Source: Paracoccus methylovorus (lineage in GTDB: Bacteria; Pseudomonadota; Alphaproteobacteria; Rhodobacterales; Rhodobacteraceae). Taken from it: a DNA stretch of 64,000 bases. This document shows positions 8,240-22,464 of the stretch, piece by piece. Position 1 is the stretch's first letter; each line of letters opens with the position of its first letter. The notes below the pieces were generated by a model. The model saw only the letters and a program-made list of their open reading frames with translations, ran no database searches and was not told the origin of the DNA. Both the position numbers and the translations under genes were made by a program. The DNA lies in NCBI RefSeq assembly GCF_016919705.1, contig NZ_CP070371.1, positions 339,501 through 403,500 of the forward strand. The letters run 5' to 3'.

Positions 8240-8785
8240 ATGACCAAACTGACAGAAACCCAGACCATCATCCTCAGCGCTGGGGCCCAGCGCCCCGAAA
8301 ACATCGCCCTACCGCTGCCCAAGGGGCTGGCCGGGGCGGCGGCGAAGATGGCCGTGACCAAGATGATCGAACACGGCTGGCTGCAGGAGGTCGACGCCAA
8401 CCTGCGGCGCAACGAACCGCTCTGGCGCGAGACTGGCGATGGCCATGGCACGACGCTGGTGGTCACTGACGCCGGTCTGCTGGCCATCGGGATCGAGCCG
8501 GTGGCGGTCAAGGCGGTGGTTACAATCGGCAAGCATGCCACTGAGGCGCCCGCGCCCAAGGTGCCGGTGATCCGGGAGGGCACCAAGCAAGCCACGCTGA
8601 TCGCCATGCTCCGGCGATCCGATGGGGCGACCATCGAGGAGATCATGGCCGCCACCGGTTGGCTCGGTCACACCGTGCGCGGCGCGATGGCCGGGGCGCT
8701 GAAGAAGAAACTTGGCCTCGAGGTTAGCTCGGAGAAGGATGAGGTGCGGGGAAGGGTATACCGGATCCCTGAAGTTCTGCCTTGA
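8240..8785 (+). CDS. DUF3489 domain protein
   Basis: The C-terminal third (about residues 110-181) matches DUF3489 (PF11994): KQATLIAMLRRSDGATIEEI followed by GWLGHTVRGAMAGALKKKLG. This is a winged-helix-like fold common in alphaproteobacterial mobile elements. The N-terminal part resembles the usual TETQTIILSAGAQRP leader of these proteins. The start is an ATG 9 nt after the preceding gene. DNA binding is plausible from the fold, but no target is known. Confidence 0.75.
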   Translation: MTKLTETQTIILSAGAQRPENIALPLPKGLAGAAAKMAVTKMIEHGWLQEVDANLRRNEPLWRETGDGHGTTLVVTDAGLLAIGIEPVAVKAVVTIGKHATEAPAPKVPVIREGTKQATLIAMLRRSDGATIEEIMAATGWLGHTVRGAMAGALKKKLGLEVSSEKDEVRGRVYRIPEVLP

Positions 8786-8827
8786 GGACGGTTGGCATCA
8801 TGCGGTCCTCTGGATTTGAGACAATGA

Positions 8828-9385
8828 ATGGATATCGAGCATTTTAATCGGTTGACGACACAGGGCCTGCCCGCAGCAGTATCGATCCAAATCATTGAAG
8901 GGAAGCTGGATGAAAAGCGTGAATTGGAACGCCTAAAGGAGGGGAAACTCGCGGCCGAGTGGTGCAGGTCGAAGGCCAACCGCCTGCTCCGTCCCTGTCC
9001 AGTTTGGGACTTCGACCCAGGAAACTTCCACCTCGCCGGTGACGGCTTGAAGGTCAGCGAATTCAATCACGCCGAGCACACGGTCCTCTTTACCACCACT
9101 AGCGAAATATGTGAAAATCTGCTTGGACGTGAATGGATCGAAGCCGATCCTTGGTTGCAGACCTACAGATCCAAGACGGCGGTGATCGCGTTTCGTTGGT
9201 GCCACGGCCTTCCTGTTACGCCTCCATTGATTGCCGTTCATGACGGGAAGTTGGTCGTGGCTGGTGGAAATCATCGTCTTAGGTATGCAAATTTCTGCAG
9301 AGCTGATCGAATTCCATTCTTGGTGGCTCGCGATCAAACGTCTCGGGTCAAGGCGATGTTGCGTTCCGCCTCATCAACTGAATAA
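8828..9385 (+). CDS. ParB/Srx-fold-like protein
   Basis: This 185-residue protein has a C-terminal segment, DGKLVVAGGNHRLRYANF then RIPFLVAR, that resembles the ParB/sulfiredoxin-like nuclease fold motif (D-G...G-N-H-R...IP-V). The N-terminal half is unrecognised. Composition is more AT-rich than the methyltransferase genes it faces, and its last 12 nt overlap the end of the convergent methyltransferase gene. A nucleotide-binding or DNA-modifying role is inference from the motif only. Confidence 0.5.
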   Translation: MDIEHFNRLTTQGLPAAVSIQIIEGKLDEKRELERLKEGKLAAEWCRSKANRLLRPCPVWDFDPGNFHLAGDGLKVSEFNHAEHTVLFTTTSEICENLLGREWIEADPWLQTYRSKTAVIAFRWCHGLPVTPPLIAVHDGKLVVAGGNHRLRYANFCRADRIPFLVARDQTSRVKAMLRSASSTE

Positions 9386-10708
9386 GAGCAAAGACGCTTC
9401 TTTACCGGTCACCATCTCCCATCGCCGCACAGCAACGTCGCAATAGGCCGGGTCCAGTTCCATCGCATAGCAGCTCCGCCCAGCGCGTTCGGCGGCGACG
9501 ATCTGGGTGCCGGAGCCGCAGAACGGTTCGTAGATCAGGTCGCCCGGATCGCTGAACGCGGTCAGCACCGCCTCGACCAGCGCCACGGGGAATACGGCTG
9601 GGTGCGATCCGGCCGCGCCGAGCCCGCCCTTGTGCCGCATGATGCGGAACACGGAGTCCGTAATGCGGTGGCTCTGGATCGCGTTGCCGGTGCCGGTCTT
9701 GGCGTGGACGGTGCCGTCGGCCCCGCGCAGCCCACCGCCGCCCAAAGTTTCGCCCGCGTGCTTGGACGGGACGGTCTTGTGGGGCTTGCGAGGGCTGCGG
9801 TTGAAGTGGAAAATGAACTCGTGCGACGGGGCCAGGCGGCCGTTCCAATCGCCCGGCAAGCCCGGCCCCTGGTCCCAGACATACCAGCCAAACCGTCGCC
9901 ACCCAGAGGCGCGCATCCATTCCACCCATCCTTCCCAATAGGGTTGCCATTCGCTGTCGCGATGCACGAGGCCGAGGTTGATCAAGAGCTGCGCGTCCGC
10001 TGTGACCGGCGCTGCGGTGAACACGCCTTTCATCAGCGCATCCCAATCGCCGACCTTTTCTTTGGCCGCGCCATAGTCGCGCTGCTGGGCGTAGGGCGGC
10101 GAGGTGAACATCAGCGTCGCCTGATCGCCCTGCATCAGCCTGGCGACAGCGGCCGGATCGGTGGCGTCGCCGCAGCAAAGCCGGTGCTTGCCCAGCGCCC
10201 AGATGTCGCCCGGCTTGGTGATGGGTTCGGCAGGTGGGGCGGGGATGACATCGGCCGCATCGTCGTCGATCAACGCCCTGTCGTCGTCGCCCGCGTGCAG
10301 CAGGGCGTCCAGTTCATCCTCCGGAATCCCAATCAGCCCGAGGTCGAAATCCTCGGCCAGCAGCGCCTGCAGTTCCTGCAGCAGAAGGGCCTCGTCCCAG
10401 CCGCCCAGCTCGGTCAGTTTATTGTCCGCGATGCGATAGGCCCGACGCTGCGCCTCGGTCAAATGGCCCAGCACGATCACCGGGGCTTCGGACAGCCCGA
10501 GGTGCGCGGCGGCGAGGATGCGACCATGGCCAGCGATCAATTCCCCGTCGGCCGCCACCAACACCGGCACCGTCCAGCCGAACTCGGCCATGCTGGCGGC
10601 GATCTTGGACACCTGATCGGCGTCGTGGGTCTTGGCGTTGCGGGCGTAAGGTTTCAGCCGCGCGAGCGGCCAATGCTCGATGCGGCCCGGCAGCAGGGGC
10701 GCGTTCAT
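9374..10708 (-). CDS. ParB-domain DNA methyltransferase, SPPY type
   Basis: This 444-residue protein has two parts. Residues 10-135 are a ParB-like domain (GELIAGHGRILAA at 55-67, YRIADNKLTELG at 91-102). The rest is a beta-class methyltransferase with motif IV TSPPY at 202-206 and motif I FCGSGT at 396-401. SPPY is typical of N4-cytosine enzymes, though some N6-adenine enzymes also have it. The family occurs next to phage packaging genes, probably modifying phage DNA against host restriction. It overlaps its upstream paralogue by 4 nt (ATGA). Confidence 0.85.
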   Translation of the reverse strand: MNAPLLPGRIEHWPLARLKPYARNAKTHDADQVSKIAASMAEFGWTVPVLVAADGELIAGHGRILAAAHLGLSEAPVIVLGHLTEAQRRAYRIADNKLTELGGWDEALLLQELQALLAEDFDLGLIGIPEDELDALLHAGDDDRALIDDDAADVIPAPPAEPITKPGDIWALGKHRLCCGDATDPAAVARLMQGDQATLMFTSPPYAQQRDYGAAKEKVGDWDALMKGVFTAAPVTADAQLLINLGLVHRDSEWQPYWEGWVEWMRASGWRRFGWYVWDQGPGLPGDWNGRLAPSHEFIFHFNRSPRKPHKTVPSKHAGETLGGGGLRGADGTVHAKTGTGNAIQSHRITDSVFRIMRHKGGLGAAGSHPAVFPVALVEAVLTAFSDPGDLIYEPFCGSGTQIVAAERAGRSCYAMELDPAYCDVAVRRWEMVTGKEASLLLFS

Positions 10709-11964
10709 GCCGTCAGCCTCTTGGCCTTCAGCTCGGCGAAGGTTTCTCCGGTGTCGGCCAGAACGGCATTTGCACCGGTGAAGGACTGCCAGCGCTCGAT
10801 GGCTACATCGACATAGGCCGGGTTCAACTCGATCCCGAAGCAGACACGGCCCGTGGCTTCTGCTGCGATCAGCGTGGTACCGGATCCCATGAAGGGTTCA
10901 AACACCGCCTGCCCGGGGTTGGAATTGTTCAGGATCGGGCGGCGCATGCATTCGACAGGTTTTTGCGTGCCGTGGACGGTGGCGGCGTCTTGGTCTTTGC
11001 CGGAAATTTGCCAGAGCGTGGTCTGCTTCCGGTCGCCAGCCCAATGACCCTTGCCGGTCTTCTTGACCGCATACCAACAGGGTTCATGCTGCCAGTGGTA
11101 ATCGCCGCGGCTCAGCACCAACCGATCCTTGGCCCAGATGATCTGCGACCGCACAGCGAAACCCGCCGCAACCAGACTTTCGGCAACGGTCGAGGAGTGC
11201 AGCGCGCCGTGCCAGACATAAGCCACGTCGCCAGGGAATAGCGCCCAGACCTCGCGCCAGTCGGCCCGGTCATCATTCAGCACCTTGCCGGTGCGTTTGG
11301 TGTTGGCCGCGCCCGCCTGGTTGCGCCAGGAGGGATCGTATTCCACGCCATAGGGTGGATCAGTGATCATCAGCAGTGGGCGAACATCGCCTAGCAGGCG
11401 CGCGACCACATCAGCGGAGGTGCTGTCACCGCAGATCAGCCGGTGCGACCCCAGCTGCCAAAGGTCACCCGCCACCGACGTCGGCGTGACCGGCGGTTCG
11501 GGGATGTCGTCCTCACCCTCGATTGCACCGCCTTCTGCCTGATCCGGTTCGCGCAGCAGGGCGTCCAGATCTTCGTCGGTGATCCCGAGAAGCGACAGGT
11601 CAAAATCCTCGGCCAATAGCCCCGCGATCTCGTCGCGCAGCATCGCCTCGTCCCATTCGCCCAGCTCGGTCAGCTTGTTGTCCGCGATCCGGTAAGCCCG
11701 GCGCTCGGCTTCGTCGAGGTGGCCGAGCCGGATCACCGGTACGTCGGTCAGCCCCAACATGATCGCGGCCAACACCCGGCCATGCCCGGCGATCAGTTCA
11801 CCATCGTCGGCCACAAGGCACGGCACGGTCCAGCCGAACTTGGCCATGCTGGCGGCGATCTTGGCGACCTGGTCCGTGCCGTGGATCTTGGCATTGCGCG
11901 CATAGGGGCGCAGCCTGTCGATCGGCCAGGTTTCAATCTGGCTCGGCGCAAAGACCAGGTCCAT
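10705..11964 (-). CDS. ParB-domain DNA methyltransferase, DPPY type
   Basis: This 419-residue paralogue has the same ParB-like N-terminal domain (GELIAGHGRVLAA, YRIADNKLTELG) and a beta-class methyltransferase domain. Its motif IV is TDPPYG at 201-206 and motif I is FMGSGT at 358-363, as in N6-adenine or N4-cytosine enzymes. The first about 135 residues of the two paralogues are nearly alike while their catalytic halves differ, so they probably arose by duplication and then took different specificities. It is first of the pair, with a hairpin-rich leader upstream. Confidence 0.85.
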   Translation of the reverse strand: MDLVFAPSQIETWPIDRLRPYARNAKIHGTDQVAKIAASMAKFGWTVPCLVADDGELIAGHGRVLAAIMLGLTDVPVIRLGHLDEAERRAYRIADNKLTELGEWDEAMLRDEIAGLLAEDFDLSLLGITDEDLDALLREPDQAEGGAIEGEDDIPEPPVTPTSVAGDLWQLGSHRLICGDSTSADVVARLLGDVRPLLMITDPPYGVEYDPSWRNQAGAANTKRTGKVLNDDRADWREVWALFPGDVAYVWHGALHSSTVAESLVAAGFAVRSQIIWAKDRLVLSRGDYHWQHEPCWYAVKKTGKGHWAGDRKQTTLWQISGKDQDAATVHGTQKPVECMRRPILNNSNPGQAVFEPFMGSGTTLIAAEATGRVCFGIELNPAYVDVAIERWQSFTGANAVLADTGETFAELKAKRLTA

Positions 11965-12050
11965 CGGGTGGCTTTCATGTGGGGTAGAGCGGACATGCCG
12001 ATGCGCGCTGGGCGATGCCAGCGTCAGGATCAGGATCCGCGATGTGGGAA

Positions 12051-12085
12051 AATCAAAAACGCCCGCGAGGGGGTTCCTCCGGGCG
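12051..12085 (-). terminator. rho-independent-like hairpin with T-run, minus strand
   Basis: On the minus strand CGCCCG...CGGGCG (12060-12085), with inner GAGG/CCTC pairing, forms a long stem followed by TTTTTGATTTT. It lies upstream of the methyltransferase pair. It could end transcripts arriving from the DUF6119 gene, or act as a leader attenuator for the pair. Confidence 0.6.
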
Positions 12086-12531
12086 CAATTCTTCGATGAT
12101 CAATGGGTAGGTCAAGGGGGGCAGCTTTGTCAAATGAAAAATGCACGCAGATTCAATAGCTTCCCTGCAAGTAGCTTCCGCTGGCTGGCGTCCGGCAAGG
12201 TGGCTTCCGCAAACTGGCTTCCCTGGATTCCGCAAAGAATCCAGCGCGCCAAGATCGTGATTCCGCAAGCCCTTGATAATGAGTCGCTTTTCCCGAGGTC
12301 ACCGGGCAGGTGGCTTCCGCCTGGATTCCCCGGTGAAACTGCCTGTCGCTAGCGAAATGCCGCGCTGCGCCCCCCCGTATATGATCAGCGCGGGGGAGGA
12401 ACCATGGCAGGGGGTACTCTCGGCCCAGAGCGGGCCTCCAAGCACAGGATGACGAACGACTGGTCTCGACCGAAGCGTTCACTACGACTAATGTCGACCG
12501 GCGATAGACACACTGGAGCGTCATTCCGCCA
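12086..12531. other. gene-free spacer with two strong hairpins and TGGCTTCC repeats
   Basis: No coding frame here is supported. There is a perfect 8-bp inverted repeat CTGGATTC/GAATCCAG at 12223-12244. A larger nested hairpin has arms TCACCGGG/CCCGGTGA at 12299-12336 around an inner CAGGTGG/CCGCCTG pair. The octamer GGCTTCCG or GGCTTCCC recurs several times between 12160 and 12322. Such clustering suggests a regulatory or origin-like region rather than decayed genes. What binds it is unknown. Confidence 0.45.
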
Positions 12532-14175
12532 TTATATATTGTCAGGCGAAATCTCGATGAACCTTAGCGCCACATTGTACTGCATTGCACGCAAGTCACT
12601 GGCTTCGTCTCGCAATGAAATCTTGCTAAAGAAGGGAATGTTAAAGTCGCCATTCCTTCTAGGAGCGTCTGCGATCCAGAACTCGACTGTCCAACCCTCA
12701 CCTGGATTACCCATCTGCTTCTCCAGTAGATTGGCCTCAAAGTCGTGTCCAGCTTCGCGCACTAGCTCAATGAGCCGATGCCAGGTCGCTGGAACCTTGC
12801 GAAATTGTTGCCCGGAGTTTGATCCTTGCTTGAAGAAGTGGCTGAGAATATTTGAGCGGCGGGAGTTTTTCTTAACGTGGATGAAGCGCCTATTCGCGAC
12901 ATCCAGTAGATCACAAGGCTCAAAGCCCGACCTAACCACATTGGGAATTACTATCTCGGACTTATCTAGAAGCACCAATCCTAGGTCTTGGGCAATGCGC
13001 GCATTGTAGTCAGCCTCTGTTTCAATGCGACCATTCCTATCTGCATCGTATATCTTTCTGATTGGATTCGGCTTTGGAATGTCCCATCTCCTGACGAGAT
13101 CCGCAAAGCCATTCTCAATTGATATCCGAAATGTATCGTCTACTCTATACCATCGACCATCGTTGATCGCGTATCTTTCACCGTTTCTGGAAACGGATCC
13201 CAGCAAAGCTTTCTTCAGCGGCCAAATCATAGGGGGGCGGTCATCATCAAATTCTGTGATAATCTTATGGTCTACAAGAGTTCGAGCCGTGATATCATTA
13301 ATACTATCACCCATCGCCTCTACATAATGCCTGAGAAGTAGGTCGGGGTAGGACCGTCGCAGGCCTGGCCCCGAAAACCTGAAACTTACTCCCTCGGCCT
13401 CAGAGTTCGCTGGGAGACCAAGCTCAAACCGGTCTTCGTCTGCCATTATGCTTGCAACTGCTATATCGAAAAGCTCATTCTTCAGAGGTCCGTCTGTTAC
13501 AGGTCTAACAGAGTCAATAATACGAAATGCCGTGTTTTGATATGCTGTGGAGAAAAATAAGCTTACAATATCTCCGGACATCGCAACCACGTCATCAATA
13601 GTGAAGTCACCGGTAATCTTGAGAGAGCGGGCCCCTGTAACGGTATCCAGCCCACTATCATCTTGAGCTGCGCCGCTCAGTTTCTTTACCAGGTCCAGCG
13701 CATCATCCATTCCAAACGAATTGAAATCTCTTTGAAATGGAGATTGTGAAACTCCCTGAAGAGCATCGCCGAGATTGGAGCGCTCCAAGCGCTTCAATTT
13801 CTCTGGATCAAGAGAATTGATCGCGACTAGTAGCCCAAAATCCGACTCGAACATGCTTTCATTCAGCAGCATCCATCCGTGCGAGTAAGAAATGACGAGC
13901 ACACATTGCCCTACGTGGACAAACAATAATGCTGCAACGGATCGTCGGGTTACGAGTTGGAGTTCGGGTATTCTTTGCGCCAAGCGCCTCATCCAAGGAG
14001 GCGGCACAGAACTACCACGGAAGACATGCAGAACCGCGAGCTCTCCGAGATCGTCGACAACAACCACTTGGTGGCCATCAGTTCCAATATGAAGCCTGGC
14101 ATTCTCGGTCAGGTACGCCTCGAAATCTGTGCGTGCCTCCTTTGCCAGAAAGATCGTATATGAGTACCGTGGCAT
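12532..14175 (-). CDS. DUF6119 / TIGR04141 family sporadically distributed protein
   Basis: This 547-residue protein matches the TIGR04141 family: N-terminal YSYTIFLAKEA, the central GFADLVRRWDIPKPN-like region and the C-terminal segment NVALRFIEI. The family is patchily distributed, often in genomic islands near restriction systems; a defence role has been suspected but I know of no proven mechanism. The gene is clearly more AT-rich than its neighbours, a sign of recent transfer. It lies alone downstream of hsdR, separated by 220 bp, with the same orientation. Confidence 0.75.
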   Translation of the reverse strand: MPRYSYTIFLAKEARTDFEAYLTENARLHIGTDGHQVVVVDDLGELAVLHVFRGSSVPPPWMRRLAQRIPELQLVTRRSVAALLFVHVGQCVLVISYSHGWMLLNESMFESDFGLLVAINSLDPEKLKRLERSNLGDALQGVSQSPFQRDFNSFGMDDALDLVKKLSGAAQDDSGLDTVTGARSLKITGDFTIDDVVAMSGDIVSLFFSTAYQNTAFRIIDSVRPVTDGPLKNELFDIAVASIMADEDRFELGLPANSEAEGVSFRFSGPGLRRSYPDLLLRHYVEAMGDSINDITARTLVDHKIITEFDDDRPPMIWPLKKALLGSVSRNGERYAINDGRWYRVDDTFRISIENGFADLVRRWDIPKPNPIRKIYDADRNGRIETEADYNARIAQDLGLVLLDKSEIVIPNVVRSGFEPCDLLDVANRRFIHVKKNSRRSNILSHFFKQGSNSGQQFRKVPATWHRLIELVREAGHDFEANLLEKQMGNPGEGWTVEFWIADAPRRNGDFNIPFFSKISLRDEASDLRAMQYNVALRFIEISPDNI

Positions 14176-14397
14176 GTTTCGCCCAGTGGAAAACTATCAG
14201 TTATACCCTGCCCTCTTTCACGCAACCTGTCTACTGAACTAGCCCATGTAGCTATTTGGAAAGATAGCTTCCTCGCTCCCGGCAAAGCCATGCAAGCGCC
14301 GCATCCTATACAAAACGGACGTTTGCTTCGGCTGTAGCGGACAACTTCCCTGACTCAGGGGGGCCGCCCGGTGCCACCAATTTCTTCATGGTCATGA

Positions 14398-17523
<3,126 letters not shown>

Positions 17524-17650
17524 CGACTGGCAACCTCCGGCTTGGGCGGTCTGGTGGGCTTGTCGATCACTTTTGTACCGCAAGACAGTTTGTGGGTCAG
17601 TTTGTCCGTTATTTCGACCCGCAAACCAGTTTGACGCGAACAAGTGATCC

Positions 17651-18769
17651 TCAAAACGCGTCCCGCCCTTCGCAGATGTTCAGCAACTCCGGGAAGGCCA
17701 GCACGGCGGGCCGCCTGCCGCCGGACGCGCGGATTTCGCGCAACAGCCCATTGTCGCGCACCAGCCGCAGGATGCGCTTGGCGGTCGGACCGGGAATATC
17801 CGCCTGCGCCACGAAATCCGAGGCGACAAAAATCGGGCGACTGAAGAACCAGTCCAGCGCCCGCACCCCGTATTGCGAGCGGGTGGCCGCGACCATCCAG
17901 TCCTTGCGTGCGCTGTAGAGCGCGTGGATCGCCTGCGCCTTCCTCTGGTTGGTGCCTGCCTGTTCAATGATCGCGCGCAGGAAGAACCCGCACCAGCCGG
18001 TCCAGTCGCCATCGCGCGAGACCGCCAGCAGCCGGTCGTAATATTCGTCCCGGTGGCTTTCCAGATATTCCGACAGATAGAAATTCGGTGCCGACAGCAG
18101 GCCCTTGGACTTAAGGAACAGCGGGATGATCAGCCGCCCCAGCCGTCCGTTGCCGTCCAGAAACGGGTGGATCGCCTCGAACTCGGCATGGAGCACGGCA
18201 AGCTGGATCAGCGCATCGGGGGCCGGGTCGTGGATATAGCGTTCCCACGCATCCATCGCGGCGGGCAGGGCCTCGGCCGAACAGGGGACAAAACGCGCCT
18301 GTTCAATGGTGCAGCCTTCGGGGCCGATCCAGTTCGGAATGCGGCGATATTCGCCCGGATCTTTGTTGCGGCCGCGCACGCCCTGCATCAGGCGTTCATG
18401 GGTCAGCCGGATCAGGCGCTGCGACAGCGGCAGGGTTTCCAGCAGGCGCGATGCCTCGGCCAGCGCCGCGCGATAGTTCAGCACCTCGTGGATATCGGCC
18501 TTTTTCGGCGTGCTTTCATCCCCCGGCTCGCCCTCAGCCTCGAACTCCAGCACCTCGCCGATGGTGGCCTGCGTGCCCTCGATGCGGCTGGACAGCACGG
18601 CTTCCTGCGTGGTCAGCGGCGAGAGCAGCACATTGGGGTTGGGGATACCGTGCAGCACGCCCTCGTATCGGGCGACGGCGGCATTGGCGGGGCCGATCAG
18701 CGGCAGAAGCTGCGGCCAGTCGAGCGCACCGGGCGGGAACCGCCCCTGATGATAGAGAACCGCCATCAC
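17651..18769 (-). CDS. Fic family protein within the type I R-M operon
   Basis: This 372-residue protein carries the Fic core [12 protein letters not shown] at 201-212, complete for AMP transfer (or a related nucleotidyl transfer) to hydroxyl side chains. An N-terminal Fic_N region holds an inhibitory-helix motif SSRIEG at 60-65, which fits the (S/T)xxxE(G/N) pattern of self-inhibited class II Fic proteins. A winged-helix-like C-terminus is likely. Its start overlaps the hsdS stop by 4 nt. Fic genes recur inside type I R-M loci, possibly acting when restriction fails, but its target is unknown. Confidence 0.88.
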   Translation of the reverse strand: MMAVLYHQGRFPPGALDWPQLLPLIGPANAAVARYEGVLHGIPNPNVLLSPLTTQEAVLSSRIEGTQATIGEVLEFEAEGEPGDESTPKKADIHEVLNYRAALAEASRLLETLPLSQRLIRLTHERLMQGVRGRNKDPGEYRRIPNWIGPEGCTIEQARFVPCSAEALPAAMDAWERYIHDPAPDALIQLAVLHAEFEAIHPFLDGNGRLGRLIIPLFLKSKGLLSAPNFYLSEYLESHRDEYYDRLLAVSRDGDWTGWCGFFLRAIIEQAGTNQRKAQAIHALYSARKDWMVAATRSQYGVRALDWFFSRPIFVASDFVAQADIPGPTAKRILRLVRDNGLLREIRASGGRRPAVLAFPELLNICEGRDAF

Positions 18770-20019
18770 GCCACCTTGCTGGCGAGGGATTCTGCCTCGG
18801 CCACCCGCAACTCCCCCGACATCAGGCGCGGCAGCAGCAGGTCGCGGGTCTGGGCGAGGGTGCGGGATTCCATTTCGTTATGGATAATACGATCAATCAG
18901 CGGTGCCATCGTTTCGCCCATTCGTGCAACTATATCGTCAGGGGGGCAGATCGTCTTTGCCGCCTTCAAGTGGCCGCGCTGAATATGCCCCATCGTCGTG
19001 GCCTTCGATGCGGCGATGATCTGGAATTCTTCCAGATGGTGCTGAACCCATTCGCTGAAGAACCATGCTGGGTAGCGGTCAGAAGTGACCTTGAACAGAT
19101 GCTGGTTCAGCGCACCTTCTCCTCCGGTCCAGAACTTGGCGAGCAGGCTGCCGGACCACGAAAATAGAAAGTCGCTATCCTGCACCACGTATTGGGGCGG
19201 GACCTTCCGGGAAGCGCGATTGGATTTGGCTGTGATGCCGTTTCGCAGTTCGGCAATCTTGATCACCGGCAGGCTGTCCGCCTCATTTTCGCCGGGAAAT
19301 TTCTGCAAGGCGAGACCATTGAGAAAGTTGGCGATTTCATCCAGCGGTTTTTCCTCCCACCCCTCCGGCTTGCCGTCACTGTCGAGGCGGTCGGGGAAGA
19401 GGGCCCAGAGGTCGGGGGAGAGGTAGGGTTTGCTGCCCTCCATCTTGGCGCGGGTGGGGCCGAAATCCACGAACCAGTCGCGAAACAGCGCCCGCGCCAT
19501 GGATTCCAGCGTGGCGTTCATCCTGCGGTTCAACTCGATCTTGTCATCCAGCACCCCGAGCGTGGCGGCTATGGCTTCGCGCTGTGACGGATTGATGGTT
19601 GGCAACTCGTATTCTGCTATCGACCGCCAAGCGACGCGTTGTCGGCCAGACGTCCCAGACATTTGCTTCTCGGCAAAGCGCCGAAACTCTGGGTCCCTCG
19701 TGATGTAATAAACAAATAAGCCGTCAGCCTGCGATCTTGCACGCATGACAATAAACTCAGTCGAGCCATGGGCTGCTTGACCAGCTTCTAAGGTTGAAAC
19801 ATAGCCGCCTTTGCCGTTCTCTAAGCAAGGCGTAATGCGCGCGAAAAGTGTGTCGCCGTTCTCGAATTTCGAGCCTGAGCCCGAAAACTCGCGCGCTCCT
19901 ATTTCTGGAATATCACGTGCATTGGTTGGTAGCGCTGCCATCTCGATGAATGGCGCACTTTCGCCTTTCCTCAGCCGAACCGAAGGGTTGAACTCGATCA
20001 AGTCGTTCAGCTTAATCAC
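18766..20019 (-). CDS. hsdS: type I R-M specificity subunit S
   Basis: HsdS sets DNA recognition for both methylation and cleavage. The 417-residue product shows the two-repeat plan: target-recognition domain 1 (about 1-140), a conserved helix with AATLGVLDDKIELNRRMN (about 150-168), domain 2 (about 220-360) and a final helix. The GTG start at 20019 follows GGGGGATGTGGC, a good ribosome site. It overlaps a 21-codon frame in the hsdM-hsdS gap, and its stop overlaps fic. The two halves differ, as expected for a bipartite target, which cannot be read from sequence alone. Confidence 0.9.
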   Translation of the reverse strand: MIKLNDLIEFNPSVRLRKGESAPFIEMAALPTNARDIPEIGAREFSGSGSKFENGDTLFARITPCLENGKGGYVSTLEAGQAAHGSTEFIVMRARSQADGLFVYYITRDPEFRRFAEKQMSGTSGRQRVAWRSIAEYELPTINPSQREAIAATLGVLDDKIELNRRMNATLESMARALFRDWFVDFGPTRAKMEGSKPYLSPDLWALFPDRLDSDGKPEGWEEKPLDEIANFLNGLALQKFPGENEADSLPVIKIAELRNGITAKSNRASRKVPPQYVVQDSDFLFSWSGSLLAKFWTGGEGALNQHLFKVTSDRYPAWFFSEWVQHHLEEFQIIAASKATTMGHIQRGHLKAAKTICPPDDIVARMGETMAPLIDRIIHNEMESRTLAQTRDLLLPRLMSGELRVAEAESLASKVA

Positions 20020-20077
20020 GCCACATCCCCCGCCTAGCCTTCCGCGACAGCTTTTCTTGGGTCGTCGTTATTAGCAT
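20012..20077 (-). CDS. possible 21-residue leader ORF between hsdM and hsdS
   Basis: An ATG at 20077 opens a short frame (MLITTTQEKLSRKARRGMW...) whose stop lies 8 nt inside hsdS, so a ribosome finishing it could reinitiate at the hsdS GTG. The upstream AGGGG site is only 3 nt from the ATG, which is too close to be convincing. It may have no function beyond chance. Confidence 0.25.
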   Translation of the reverse strand: MLITTTQEKLSRKARRGMWRD

Positions 20078-20100
20078 GAGCCCCTGATAAAAGCTTTTTC

Positions 20101-21639
<1,539 letters not shown>

Positions 21640-21795
21640 TGGTCGATTTGCCCCTCGGAAAGTCTTTTCGGAACCGTATGGCAGCTGATCGGCGAAATCC
21701 AGCCGCTAACCGGGGCCTCGGTGCCCACGGCGCTGGGCATCGCCACCGTCCCCATTCGTTCCCTGGCATGCCCTGCTGTGATGGCCAGGCACCGG

Positions 21796-22218
21796 TCATT
21801 GGTCGTTCCATGGGTTGATCAGACGAATGCCGCAGCCGTCGAAATCCTTGACGTTGCGGGTGGCGACGGGGGCGCCCATGGCGCGGGCGATGGCAGCAAT
21901 CTGACAGTCGGCCTCGGCGATGGGGCGGCCGGCGGCGCGGCGCTGGGCGGTGATGTCGGCATAGGCTTTGGCGGCAGGGCTGTCGAACGGCAGGACGCGC
22001 GCCTGGAAATCCTGGTCGATCATGGCGTCGAGGGCCAGTTGCAGCCGGTCGCGGCGCTGGCCTTCGGGCAGGATCGCGACGCCGGTGCGCAGTTCCGCTT
22101 CGGTGACGGCCGAGATGAAAAGATCAGCCGAGTTATGTTGGCCGAACCAGTCCAGCACGATCCGGGCCGGCTCAGTGCGCATCAGCTCCGAGATCACGTT
22201 GGTATCGAGGAGGATCAT
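21796..22218 (-). CDS. vapC: PIN-domain toxin, VapC/FitB type
   Basis: This 140-residue PIN ribonuclease has the acidic residues of the family: Asp5 in LLDTNVISE, Glu11, the AELRTG motif and Asp in AEADCQIAAIA, with a final TRNVKDFDGCG. It resembles FitB-like VapC toxins that cut RNA when free of antitoxin. It starts 3 nt after the antitoxin stop, so the pair is coupled. It precedes the restriction operon and could help keep the island in the genome. Confidence 0.9.
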   Translation of the reverse strand: MILLDTNVISELMRTEPARIVLDWFGQHNSADLFISAVTEAELRTGVAILPEGQRRDRLQLALDAMIDQDFQARVLPFDSPAAKAYADITAQRRAAGRPIAEADCQIAAIARAMGAPVATRNVKDFDGCGIRLINPWNDQ

Positions 22219-22221
22219 CGC

Positions 22222-22464
22222 TCAATCGAAGCTGGGTGTGGGGCGCATCGGGCCGCGCTGCACCGGGGCCAGGTCGATGCCGCCTACCGCCGCGAACCGG
22301 GCGTGAATGGCCTCGCCGAGGTTGCGCGGGGCGTTGGGCTGGCCGACAACCTGTCGCAGAATGTCGCGAGCCTCTTCCTCCATCGAGCGGCCGTGCTCAG
22401 CCGCGCGTACACGCAGGCGGCGCTTTACATCATCGTCAAGATTGCGAATCGTGATGCTGGCCAT
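22222..22464 (-). CDS. vapB: FitA-like ribbon-helix-helix antitoxin
   Basis: The ATG at 22464 with GGAGGG 4 nt upstream gives 80 residues; a 17-codon extension upstream is unsupported. The N-terminal ribbon-helix-helix (MASITIRNLDDDVKRRLRVR) and GRSMEEEARDILRQVV segment are typical of FitA/StbC-like antitoxins. Such proteins bind their own promoter and block the PIN toxin through the C-terminal tail. The toxin gene follows directly. A conventional FitA-FitB operon is inferred. Confidence 0.88.
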   Translation of the reverse strand: MASITIRNLDDDVKRRLRVRAAEHGRSMEEEARDILRQVVGQPNAPRNLGEAIHARFAAVGGIDLAPVQRGPMRPTPSFD

